DNA from: Moniliophthora roreri
Lineage: Eukaryota; Basidiomycota; Agaricomycetes; Agaricales; Marasmiaceae
Direction of reading: 5' to 3'
NCBI GenBank assembly: GCA_001466705.2
Contig: LATX02000178.1
Coordinates: 1-64,000 of the forward strand
Length of the DNA stretch: 64,000 nucleotides
Shown: piece after piece, positions 49,490 to 60,164 of the stretch
Position numbering within the stretch: the stretch's first letter is position 1
Layout of the letters: every line of letters begins with the position of its first letter
Notes under the pieces: generated by a model
The model's database searches: none
The model's input: only the letters and a program-made list of their open reading frames with translations
What the model was told of the DNA's origin: nothing
Program-made: the position numbers and the translations under genes

Positions 49490-51530
49490 TTATGAATCCC
49501 AAACCGATACGGTTTCGTCCTCCGCCAGGACATCGTCCAGATCGTCCTCGTTCTTTGCCATTGGAGAACGTGATCCAGACACCACTGGTCTCCTCGAGTT
49601 AAAATCGTCTCTTTTAGCGATCTCACCGGTGCGGGCACTTTCGTATCCACCGGTTCCTACACAGAACTTGGATTCAAAACCAAAACGAATAGCGCAGATA
49701 CCATTGCAACTGACCTTGATAGTTTACTCTGCCTTTACGTCCGCCTTTACCCCTGCCACCTCGACTATTTGCACCGCCCTTTGCACCACCATTATCCGCG
49801 GCGCCTTGCTTCTCCTTCGCCTTCTGCCGCTCCCTCTCCTTCTCCATCCTCGCTCTCTCCCTACAAATTCCCTTCTTACACACCCTTGGCGTGTCTCGAT
49901 GAATGGAACACACAAGCTCTTCCTCTTTGGGAGTGGCCGCAGTAACTTGCGTATCCCACAAGTTCTCTGCCAGCGGGACAGAACTAGCGATGACCGACGG
50001 ATAGAACGGATCCTCCTCTTCGTCTACCACGTCTCCAGAGCCAGCTAAAAGATCGTCCATGATCGAAGCACTCGTAGCAAGGGATACAGTAATGCCTTGC
50101 ACCTGCATATCGCCTTCGACATCGTCTGACCATGAGAAGGGTTTCTTGTTGGTGTCGGTATCAGCCGCAGTTGAATCGTTCAAAGTGGAAGTGGTGGAAG
50201 TAGAATCGATAGAAGATGCAGTGCCATTGTTCGAGCGAGAGAGTCCGGGAGGTGGAGGTAATGATTTTCCATTGTTGTAATCACTTGTGTCGTTCGCCTT
50301 CAAGGGCGCGCCGTTTGCGACTTTGGTAGTGACCTTGATAGGTAGACTCAACCCGGGTGGTTTGGACGCAGTTGAAGAGGTGATCCTTGGATTAGGTGCG
50401 CCCCATACGCTTGCATCCTTGGGCTTCGACGCAGCGGGTGGAGGCGAGGTGCCGATGTTAGGGAACGATGGTTTGCCTTTCCCCCATGCACCGACTACCA
50501 TATCCATCAGCTAGAGTGTAGAACTTTACTCTTATCCAAACACACCTTTCGCTGAGGAAGTCGCGATATCCGGAATGGGTCCATTAGAAGAGCCGTTAGA
50601 GGTGGCTGCAGCTGCACGTTTGACCTGGACACTAGAATGGGTCTGGGCCGTTCCGGGAGCCGCCCCTCGTCCCTCGGCAGCCCACGCTCCACTCAGAACT
50701 ACAGGATCTTCAGAGTTTGGTGCGACTTTATCCTTGAGCCACGCCGACGAGCCGACCACTGGAGAAGGCACGTTCTCGAAATCAGTAACGCGTGAAGGCG
50801 TCATAGAGGGTCAGAACAGCGTGTACCTGGAGGCGCTGGTTGCTCTGGAGGTGTTTTGACGGCGACTGGTAGTGGGCGACACATCGATTTGTTCGTCCTG
50901 TCTTCCGCCGGTACGTCACACCAATGGGTCGGAGGATATGGGTTCTTGAATACGGTTCTAGCGAGTCGGGTAAAATACAAATGCGAACACGTAGAAGGAA
51001 TTTTGCGTACCCTTGGCCCCTCTTCCACTCTCTGAACCACCCGTCATTGATGTCTATAGTCTTCCAGCCTGCATAGGCGACTGTATATAGTTCCGCGACA
51101 TGACACGTTGGGGAAGCATCTCACCATCTTTCTGGGCCTCTCTATGACTAGGATATGTTGAATGAAAGATCTGACTGAACCTCTCGCTCTCTTCTGTAGT
51201 CGGGATGACCAGAAATTCAGCCCAGCGATGCTCGCCCAATAAACGTCCAGTATGCGTGAACCCCTTGTCGACTTCGATGAGAATACTCCCGAGGTATGAC
51301 TACGTTTACAGGAGGAATAAGAAACGAGCATTTCGCCAAATGGGGACACTTACACGAGGACGGTAAAGGATTCCAATAAGCCATTTCTGGTCAATTATCT
51401 CGGCGATCCACCTGGCGCATTTTACTCGATCATTTTGACTCTCCATGTTGGCATTCAGAGGATATGGCTGATATATGGTGAAGAATCGTACATCATCTGG
51501 AGGAGGAGGAGTTTTGATACGTTTGGGCAT
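49490..51530 (-). CDS. Unrecognised low-complexity protein with a Cys/His motif (intact copy)
   Basis: Hand-spliced exons give an N-terminal globular part ('DDVRFFTIYQPYPLNANMES', 'DRVKCARWIAEIIDQKWLIG', 'LLGEHRWAEFLVIPTTEESE', 'IFHSTYPSHREAQKDG|WKTI'), then a long Pro/Ser/Ala-rich linker, then a charged C-terminal region. The Cys/His motif 'LVCSIHRDTPRVCKKGICRE' (C-x2-H-x6-C-x4-C) could bind zinc. It is followed by a basic helix 'RARMEKERERQKAKEKQ', an RGG/KGG stretch, and a last exon ending 'VLAEDETVSVWDS'. The mix of a possible zinc-binding site and RG-rich tail suggests RNA or nucleic-acid binding, but this is inference. I do not recognise the family by name. The last exon is joined by an intron with donor GTCAGT and acceptor TGTGTAG. 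Confidence 0.7.
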
Positions 51531-51871
51531 GATGAGCAGTCAGTCGATCGAAGGTGATGGAAGGAGATAAAGGTGAGTAGGTGCGTGTAGGCGTCTAAAT
51601 ACTTTCACGCGCCTTGACGCACAGACCAATACCAAATACCAAACAAAGTGCAACAAGTACTACCTTCAGTACAGCTATTGAACCATGATAAACATGCATA
51701 AGACTTCCGATGCATAATGCACGGAGTCTGTACTGGAAGCCTGTTTTCCGCGTCTCCCAAACCTCGTAATCTTGACCAGTTCTAACTATGCGTCAATCCT
51801 CGTCGGCACTTCCAAGCACTTACACTGTGTTGAGTGTGATGACAGTTCTAAACTCAAATGGTAAATGTACG
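51531..51871. other. Intergenic (341 bases)
   Basis: The promoter of the intact copy and the 3' end of the next minus-strand gene; no feature seen. Confidence 0.4.
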
Positions 51872-53640
51872 TCAAGTTATGGAGGATTCCTCCGTAATCT
51901 TCCGCTTCTTTGCGGCGGGTCCTTCAATTAGACCGATGTCCGAATCATCGCTCTCTCCCTTGAATCCCAATGCCTCGATTCTATCGGCAATCACTACCAG
52001 CTGAACTCCCAACTGATCACAAGTGTCTATCACTTCGTCTTGCGAGACACGGCGCGCAGCAAACTTGCCGCGTACTTGTGCGAATTGTCTGATGAGGACC
52101 GTCAGGCAATTACTGAAAGTGAGGATCCGGTATGAAAATGAGTTGAATGATGAACAACCTTTCCTTTGTATAGCGTCAAGAGGATGACGCAAACGCGTTG
52201 TCCGATCGACTTCCTGAGCATTACGGACGGACAGAGACTTGCTCTCTTCTGCACGGTTCATCAGAGCTCAAGCAGGAAAGTTCAAGGTGTATACCTGCAA
52301 ACTGTGCCGCGGTAGCTTTGACTTCCGATAGCTGTTTGCCAAGTGAGTCTCTCGTGCCTTCAAGCTCGTCCTCTTTTTCAAGGAGCTTCTCTTCAAGGAG
52401 TATCTGTTCTTGGAGTAGCTTTCTCCTTTCCTGTCGGCTGTCTTCTAAGAGACGTTTCGAGCACTCTTCTTCGTCTAAATAGCGCTAAGCACCAAGACTT
52501 ATCAAGCCAACATGCCTACTTACCCAACAGCTTTCTCCCTAGAATATCCTTGTCGTTCTTGATGCTTTCCAACTCTTCGCGGGAACTAGCCAAGCTCTCT
52601 TTGAGCTCCCCTAGCTCGTCCTCTCTTTCGCGCAATTCCAGCTGAACATTGGACAGGGAGCAACGCAGATCGCCATTCTCCCTGCTGAGATGATCCATTT
52701 GGGATGCGTGCTCATCCTTCAGCCGCGCCATTTCAGCGTCCGCACAGTCGAGTCGTTGATTTCTCTCTATCAGTTGTGTTTGCAACTGTGAGGTGCGTAT
52801 TTCTAACACTTCTTTTTCCCTTCCCTTCTCCTCCAGCCGCTGCCGCACATCAAGGATAGTTCGCTTCAGTGCCTCCAAGTCAAGCTTGTTCTGCTGAAAC
52901 TTCAAATTCATCACCACCAAATCATCATTCTCCTCCTTCAACTTCTCCGCACGACCCACTGATTCCCGGAGCTCCTGAAATGTTTCGTCCAGCTGCCCCG
53001 ACAACCGCGCGTGTTTACAGCGCAGGTCCTCATTTTCTCGCGTCGCTTCTGGTATGCGTCGTTTGTACTCTCGAACTTCCTTCACCTGAGATCGAAGTTG
53101 TCGACACTCGATCGTGAGACTCTCGTATTTTTGGAGCATTGTCTTGTTAATTTCTCTAGCTTGTTCCAAGATGTTTTGTTGCTCAAGAATCGTGACTTCT
53201 TGCAAAGGAAAGACGATGGTGTCGGTACTTGGTGAATCATGCGTCTCCGTAGCACCAGTGGGGACGTCAAGTTCTTCATATTCATGGGTCGACGTAGTTT
53301 CTGCTGCATGATTAACTGTTTCAGCGCGAGAGGCACCGGGGACAACCATGGTTTCTACAACACGGCGAGCACACCCCTTCACAAATGCGCCAAGGTCCGA
53401 GTCGCTGAGACCCAGAGCAGTTTTGACACGAGTAAAACGCTCTTCCAAAAGTTTGGAGCACGGTAGAAACAGGTCAGCACATCTCTGGCACGATGCTGAT
53501 CGAGAGTGAGGGCTACATTGCGAGTTGAGTTCTTTACAGCGGGTACAGGCCTGTAATTTAAGCCCTGTTCTGAACTTGGAAGGGTATACTCACCTTATTC
53601 TGACTTTGGCTATTCCACTGCTTCACTTCTTCAACCGTTG
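51872..53640 (-). CDS. Zn2Cys6 binuclear-cluster protein with a long coiled coil
   Basis: Just after the first intron the protein reads 'ACTRCKELNSQC' then 'SPHSRSASCQRCADLFLPC', spacing C-x2-C-x6-C-x8-C-x2-C-x6-C, which is the fungal Zn2Cys6 cluster. After a linker ('ERFTRVKTALGLSDSDLGAF') comes an acidic stretch and then about 300 residues of almost continuous heptad-like coiled coil ('LEQAREINKTMLQKYESLTI', 'KLKEENDDLVVMNLKFQQNK', 'RQRLEEKGREKEVLEIRTSQ'), and near the end 'RGKFAARRVSQDEVIDTCDQ' and 'AAKKRKITEESSIT' (basic patch, possible nuclear signal). The fungal transcription-factor middle homology region is not seen. The upstream exon and the true start are not settled, and splice sites between 52,080 and 52,300 are uncertain. 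Confidence 0.75.
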
Positions 53641-54381
53641 ACTCTCATCCATTCTTGGAAGAACACGTCCTGAGATATTTTTCGGGCCGTAGCAGTCAAA
53701 CCTTGCATCTGAGTATACGAATGAGGTAGGGAAAGTTCGATGTGGGCATGAAGAGTGGTTGAAGTTGGTAAACAAGACCGGATCTGCGACGCGTCCGCCG
53801 TTCATCCGATTTCTCACAGGTACAACCCTTTCCTCCTCCCGCCACCGGCAAGAACGCCGTCGTCACTTCCACAAATACCATCCTGCAACTATCCCGAGTT
53901 GAGGCACATTCCGTGGATGAAACTCATTCATGGAGCTCGAGAAGGCGCCGTTTCTGCTTCGAAGTTTATAACTAACAGAGATAATTCCGGGTATGTAAGG
54001 GAAACCTTTGTCTCCATTCACGCACTGACACATTGCATAAGAATTTGCTGCTGACTCGAACATCATTGGTGATTCAAATGCGCGCTCTATACCAGTTCAT
54101 ACCAGTCATTCCGGGCTCACCGTTACACTGTTGCAGGTGAGACTCTTGACCATGCGGTCAAATAGATCCCTTCCGCAATACAATATGAAAGTCAAGATGC
54201 GCCATTCTCGCACGAAAAACCTCAATAAAGGTGGAACCTTGCGAGAGAGGCATTTCTCTCGCTGCCATTGTCACTGGACATGAATGTATCTGTGAACTTC
54301 TCCCAGCTTGGCTGAATATCTCCACAGGTATGTACATTTTGTAGATGCATTCAACATCGTCACTCTCTGCTACGCTCGCTA
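53641..54381. other. Unassigned region
   Basis: About 740 bases. Frames such as + 53,755-54,054 are open but unlike known proteins, with no start context or splice pattern I can defend. It may contain decayed gene sequence, since the relic next to it is broken. Confidence 0.35.
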
Positions 54382-55355
54382 CTAGTCTCTAACAATTTCT
54401 TCCACCCATGTCATGCCCAGACACAGTTGTCGTTGGCACTCGCGTATTCCGCTGATCGAACAGTCCCCACGGGTGGAGCCCTGACCGCTATAGAACTCAG
54501 TAAGAAGAATTCTCAACTCGCTAGCAGGACCTGACCCAGGCACTGCGTCGACGTATTCAACCTCTTTCCCCCAGTCGCTTCCCGACGGACTCGAATGTGA
54601 TTTCTTCGCCCGAAACGCGGAAAATCTGGTATTCCAAGTCTTTTGGAGTAAATGTGGTTCAGACATGCAACAAAGCCCAGAAATCGGTTACCTCAATGGG
54701 CGTGTCTTCGTTACGGGCATGCTCCTCTTACCTCCAACATCGTCTTCCTTTGTAATGGAAAACGTGATATTGCCCCTTCCTTTTGCAACGCTAAATTTTC
54801 CGTTCTCCTCGACTGCGCCGAACAGCGGGAGAACACCATGGAAAGGACCGGTCTAAAAAATATCGCTCACGAAGAATCTGGTCCAGGGCAAACCGTTCTT
54901 TCTCAGGTATTCTGTTTCATAGATGTTAGCCACCAGAAATTAATTCATCAATCACGACCTACCAGCAAACTGATCTTTTTGTACCAAAAGTGATCCTGGG
55001 TGAGCATTCGGAGTAAGACTGACACCCCCAGTCGGGATACCGAATTCAGATGGGATGAATAGCCTCACGCCAGCCTTCTTGGCAGCGTCCGCAAGAGTCC
55101 TTTGCTGAGCGTCGAGAGCGTCGCCACCGATTGCCGACACTACAACTTCATTTCCATGGTTTTTGAGCACTTGGGCGACCTCCTCTACATTTTTCATGTC
55201 TACTTTGGCGACGGTCAAGGAAAATGTAGTGTCGGTGTTAGGACGTCTTGCGAATAAGAATGAGTGGGCTCACCAACGGAGAGGAAATTCTTCAAAATGT
55301 GCTTCCCAATGTACCCGTTGGCATCGATAAGAACGAATGTCTTGTGAGTCGACAT
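54382..55355 (-). pseudogene. NmrA-like/isoflavone-reductase-type oxidoreductase, broken
   Basis: The N-terminal nucleotide-binding strand 'TFVLIDANGYIGKHILKNF' has the GxxGxxG site altered (ANGYIG). The next piece, 'VAKVDMKNVEEVAQVLKNHG' with 'EVVVSAIGGDALDAQQRTLA', 'DAAKKAGVRLFIPSEFGIPT' and 'LLVQKDQF', is clearly of this atypical short-chain family, but a segment of about 25 residues that should precede it is missing. Further on the frame carries a TAG after 'RFFVSDIF', and the C-terminal part ('YVDAVPGSGPASELRILLTE') is in another frame. The intact family has about 300 residues and reduces aromatic or quinone-like substrates or senses NADPH; this copy is unlikely to work. Confidence 0.75.
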
Positions 55356-55679
55356 GATAGTGGTGTGCTGGAGTGTTATCTGAAAATACGAGCAATTTTT
55401 ATTGCTACGATGATCTGACTTCCCCATGGTTTACTACGACATTTCATTCCTTGTTCGGGATACTTACTTTCGGTTCTGTCGATTGTGATTGATAATATTA
55501 AAATGATCTTTTGGCAGGGAAGCCAGTTTTAAGTAGTACCTGCAGGTCAGGCGCACTGTTAGTACACATTTTCATCGATTCACGGCTGTAGGAAGTCACG
55601 CTCCACCTTTCACCTTTCCATGGATATTGTTAAAGCAACTTGACACTCGTTGAGCTGCGTGAGACCCCACTGAGAACCG
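55356..55679. other. Divergent promoter region (324 bases)
   Basis: Upstream of the Nudix gene (+) and the NmrA relic (-). AT-rich near 55,490, with no firm promoter motif. Confidence 0.4.
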
Positions 55680-56648
55680 ATGTCTCGCAATGCCACCACC
55701 ATCTCCCAGTTAGTCGCCCACGGATTCTCTTCGCTCTCAATTCAACACCCTCCCAAATCCAAACTTGCTGCAGTCCTCATTCTCCTTTACGAAAACCCCC
55801 AATCCAGTCAACTCCGGGTTCTACTTTCGACGCGCTCCAAGTCTCTACGTACTCATCCTGGCCAGACTGCTCTTCCTGGCGGAAGGAAAGATGATACGGA
55901 TCCAGATTTGATTTATACTGCGTTGAGAGAGGCAAACGAAGAAGTTGGATTGCCATTTCCGGAGGAATACGCCAAACAGAAAGATGGGGTCGCGACGACA
56001 AACAGTATCAGAATCCTCTGCACCTTAGAACCTTTTCTTTCGGTCTATCGTGTCATTGCTCTCCCTGTGGTGGCATTTCTTGAAGATCCAAGTGTTCTTC
56101 AAGTCCTTCAACCATGCGAAGGGGAAGTTGACAGAATTTTTACGTGGCCGCTGGAAGGTGTCCTGGATCCTGAGAACGTGCTTAGCAATGAGGAAGGACT
56201 AGCGGTTGCTGGGTCGGAGGACTGGCCATTTAATGAGAAGGAATTTCATGTGAGTTATATACCACGCTGGCTTGTCGCGCTCTGGGCTCATTCACAACTG
56301 TCAGAAATACGAAGACACACTAGTGCCTGTCCTCAACAACACTTCCTACAGATATCATCGATTCAGAAGCGCGGCTTCGCCTCTCACAGGTTTGACCGCT
56401 GATGTTCTTGTGCGTCCTTCTCGGGGAAACCTGATTATACACGTAACTGACTAGCTTTGCGATGCCATCAGATACACCTAGCACAGATTGCTTTTGCTCC
56501 GCGACACACGAGCTATGTCCGGGCTGCGCCTGACCAACCCTTAGGCTATGATTTGGTTTTAGAAATCCTACAAGGCAATGGCGAACGCAAGTTGGAGAAG
56601 ATGATTACCAATGAAGCAGCAGCAGCAGCACCTTCAGTGTCGGCTTAG
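55680..56648 (+). CDS. Nudix hydrolase, coenzyme A diphosphatase type (PCD1/NUDT7-like)
   Basis: Members cleave CoA or oxidised CoA to 4'-phosphopantetheine and ADP, often in peroxisomes. The Nudix box is 'GGRKDDTDPDLIYTALREAN' followed by 'EEVGL', with the REAxEExGL core intact and the preceding 'THPGQTALPGG' typical of the CoA branch. After it comes 'ILCTLEPFLSVYRVIALPVV' and the helical C-terminal domain. Three exons (55,680-56,249; from about 56,310; from about 56,472) join in frame to about 280 residues. The C terminus is Ala-rich (five GCA codons in a row) and ends 'SVSA', so no SKL-type peroxisomal signal is present; location is uncertain. Confidence 0.92.
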
Positions 56649-57086
56649 ATCTCATCGAAGAGAGAAGGAATTCGGAAGAAATAGTGACGTACAATATTTT
56701 GTACGATGTAAGTCTAGAAACTTTTTTTAACTATTCACATACCTACAGTCCGCTTGATTGAAACTGCAGCGAGACACCCATCAAGATCTGAGGATAGACT
56801 GCAAAAGTACTGGCGAGAAAATGGATCACGGTGAAACGCGTACGTGTGTCCCGACGTGCGCTCAGTACTCAGTTACACGTAGGTTCTGCAGTTCATATTA
56901 GGGTTCTCTGGTGGGATCTCCGGTCCACTGCGATCTACTCTACCCTTTGTGGAACCTGATCGCAGTCCATTTTATACATTCAGAGCAGCTGACAAAAATC
57001 TGTCATGGATCCGATAGGCGAAAGCCGTCGTTGTGACCTGACTGCGGAATCAGGCATTGAATACGGGTACATAAAGCCAACGGGAA
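56649..57086. other. Intergenic (438 bases)
   Basis: The 3' end of the Nudix gene and promoter of the 8-TM gene. It includes two copies of 'gatc(t/c)c...tccact' type dyads around 56,920-56,980 (ggatctccggtccactgcgatc...gatcgcagtcca), an imperfect inverted repeat of unknown meaning. No gene seen. Confidence 0.4.
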
Positions 57087-58273
57087 TTGTGGTCACTGCC
57101 CATGACTCACGACGACATGTCTACTGCACTTCCCACGTATTCTAACCCCCAGGCTACCAGCGGCGACGTGAAGGTTCCTTTGGAGGTATCTCCTCAGTTT
57201 CCGTCACCCCATGGTTCACCAGCACCGACTAGTCCCGTCGCTGTGATGAGTCAGGCAGGATATCGAGACAGGATTCTCCTCTTCTCCATGATCACCTCGA
57301 TTCTCTTCTGCGTCGTCGTCTTCGTCCTCTCGGCTTTGACTCCCACCGCATCAGCCTTCTTGAATATCGTCACTCCCCTACTTCTCTTCGCCCACCATTC
57401 TCTGTACCTTGATAAATACTACAAGTGCCCCTCCGATTCGGAGAGTCGTGTAGCACGAGGCATTCTACTCGTCATCCTTTTGGCGGGCAGCGTGTTGACT
57501 TTCGTGGGCGGCATTTTTCCTCTTGCTATGGGGTATAACGATATCCATATTGCCCAAGGAGTGCTGCAAATATTCCATACTTTCTTGGTGATAATCATTG
57601 CCTGGAGATGCTGGCGCGCTTTACCAAAGACGTCCGGCGCCATCAGGGTAAGTGTAGTAGTCAACTATTTTAATTTTTTCGTCTTCTGATTCACCCTCAA
57701 AAGCTCCCGGACGACTCAAACGTCCCATTGAACAGCACCGTGCCCGTCAATTTCAAGGCATGGAAGCCAGTCGTCAACGCTTCCCTTCCTCTTCCCTTTT
57801 GGGCAGTCAAGATCTCCCTTGAGATGTGTATTGTCATACCCATCCTGGCCATTAACACAGGTGGTTCTCCAGCATTCGTGTTGAATATTGTCACCCCGAT
57901 CCTCATCGTTATTCATCACCTTTTCCTTATCCTTGTTTACACCGATAAGGTCTGTAAACCCTCCAACGACTCGGAGAACCATAGAAACACAGAGCCTCTG
58001 ATCCCATCCTTCCGTCGCGACGGCGACGGGTTCGTTTTCATTTCACTCGTTTTGCTTTTTGTCCCCGCACTGGTCGGGGGTATTTTGGCATTGGTTTGGA
58101 GCGAAGAGCAACGCCACTGGTACTATTATCGACGTACGAACCCAACGGCGTTAGTCCAAGGAATTCTGCTGGTGATCGAGTCAGCGATGTTGCTTGGGTT
58201 TGCAATCTGGATCTTGGTGAAGATTTTCAAGAAGAAGAAGGATAATGTTGCGTCCGCGTGCCAGGGCGTTTAA
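57087..58273 (+). CDS. Eight-transmembrane protein built of two repeats
   Basis: Two exons (57,087-57,647 and 57,704-58,273) encode 376 residues. Exon 1 has a cytosolic-like Pro/Ser-rich start and four hydrophobic segments ('LLFSMITSILFCVVVFVLSA', 'FLNIVTPLLLFAHHSLYLDK', 'GILLVILLAGSVLTFVGGIF', 'VLQIFHTFLVIIIAWRCW'). Exon 2 repeats the plan ('ISLEMCIVIPILAI', 'FVLNIVTPILIVIHHLFLIL', 'FVFISLVLLFVPALVGGILA', 'LVQGILLVIESAMLLGFAIW') and ends in a basic KKKK stretch. The intron is phase 0 and falls exactly between the repeats, as expected for an exon duplication. The family is not one I recognise. A decayed third copy follows at 58,751. Confidence 0.8.
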
Positions 58274-58750
58274 GGAGTAGGAAGTAGTCGCACGTACTTT
58301 GAAGGTCAATATGCATCCCATAATACACTGTACAATTACTCCCGATTGACCCTCGAAGGGCCAAATCAATTCCATGCCATTCCTTTTTCCCACTTCCCTC
58401 AAACGGATGAGTGGCATCACGTCACGCCACGCAGTATATAACTGACGTGCCATGAATATGCATTGGTTGGTTAATTAATCTTAGCCGGATAGTTCAGCTC
58501 TTGTGCTTCTTCTACGGCTGGCTGACTGCTCTTTACAGGTCATGCAACAAATCCTATTCTTACAACTCGAAGACCAACTAGAGCTTGCGCTACTTGGAGC
58601 GAAGTTCGAAGCAGCTGACAAAACCAGGAAGAGCATCTACAGGGCGCTGTTTGCGCAGTCCATTCATTCTAGACCAAGAAAATGATCAAGATCAGGCATG
58701 GGGAAAACGCGGAGCTCTCCTATAAGTAATGATGGCCAGCGGCGGGATCA
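58274..58750. other. Intergenic with a possible TATA box of the decayed copy
   Basis: 477 bases. 'TATATA' at 58,435-58,440 may be the old promoter of the pseudogene fragment that follows. No gene seen. Confidence 0.4.
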
Positions 58751-59270
58751 TTGGCTACTCAGACCATGGGCGTGGTGCCTAATGCACCTCCCATACTCAA
58801 CCTCGTGCCGCCACAAACGACGAAAGCACCCGTCGCGACAGATATTCCGTCGGCATTATCTAGCGTTGTCCTCGTATCTCAAAGAAGGAATGACCGAGAT
58901 AGAGTTTGGGCTTCTGGCATCTCGATTCACATATTCGTGGTCGTTTCCTTCCTTTCTGTTGTTGATCCAGGTGTATCCGACTTCCGTGACATCGTCATCC
59001 TTGTATGCCACCATTCGTTTTACCTCAGCAAATACTACGATCACATCGTTCTCTTAGCTGGTCTGGTGGGGTGGCCACCCTCGTAGGTGGCATCACTCCC
59101 ATCTCTCCAAGGCAACTGCACCACCCACGCAACTAAATCCTCAGGCTGTTCCCACAAGTAGTTTTGCAATTCATGCATACAACCTCTGTGGCGAGTATTA
59201 CATGTGGATATTGGTGCGCACTTAAGACGTCCGGTGCCTGAGCAGAGGGAATTCATATACACACGGGTCT
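58751..59270 (+). pseudogene. Decayed copy of the 4-TM repeat
   Basis: The frame at 58,751 ends 'FRDIVILVCHHSFYLSKYYD', which parallels 'HHSLYLDKYYK' of the intact gene. After a frame break, 'VLQFMHTTSVASITCGYWCA' with 'LKTSGA' parallels the end of its first half ('VLQIFHTFLVIIIAWRCWRA', 'PKTSGAI'). The parts between are shortened and out of frame. It resembles only the first repeat. Confidence 0.7.
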
Positions 59271-60164
59271 ATCATCTTACTTGGTACGAAATCCTTCTCT
59301 TCTAATGCCTCTCACACAGTAACCACTTCTGCTCTCCGAATTATTCATTTCCCCACTCGTGATTCCAAATTCCTCGGTTTCGAAATTCTGGTTTCCAAAA
59401 GTATTATCCTGTCCATTACTGTTCCCAGGGATATTGATGGAAAATGAATATCCCCTGCGGTCTCCAAATGATGTTTGTTGTCTGGCCTTAGGTGGATGGA
59501 TGGGCGGACGAGGGATCACTGCGCCAGTCGGGAATGGATATACGGACTTCCATGCAAACTCAGATTGGGAAGGTGAATCCGGTGGACTTGTTGACAATGT
59601 CAACCGCCGATGATACACGGCAGGTAGCCCAGGAAATCGGGATGAAGAAGAGAAGCATGGTTGAGGACGTCGACAATCCTCTGTCAAGGAACCTGAACGC
59701 TGAGCTTGGAGGTGAGCATGCGTACGAGTTGGACTCTGAGAGGGACATGGTATGTAGATGGGATGTCTTAAGACACCCAGAAAAACTGTCGGACAGGTTG
59801 GGTCGCGAACCTACTCAGGCATGTGTTTTTATGAAGTTTAGGAGCATATTATAGGAGCGTAACGATAGATTCTGACAATAGGGAGGATTGAAGGCCTCGG
59901 CTCTGCCACAGACGATTGTCGTTGAGGTGTGAAATCTGATCATCACTATTTCAACGCCACTGTCAGAGATGTCTCATCGCAGCAGAGAAATGGCTCACCA
60001 AATGTTAGTACATCCACAACCGCTGTTCGTACGGAGAATACAAAATACAGTAATATGTAGGGTAAATAGTGCGTTTACGAAGACAGCATGACGACAATAA
60101 TATAAAAACCGACAAATGTGAACAAGAAGAAAGGAAGGGAATAAATCAGCGCAGATGCAAATAT
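59271..60164. other. Unassigned region
   Basis: About 890 bases. The minus frame 59,277-59,687 and the plus frame 59,492-59,854 overlap and neither shows family motifs. A small unrecognised gene cannot be excluded. Confidence 0.35.
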
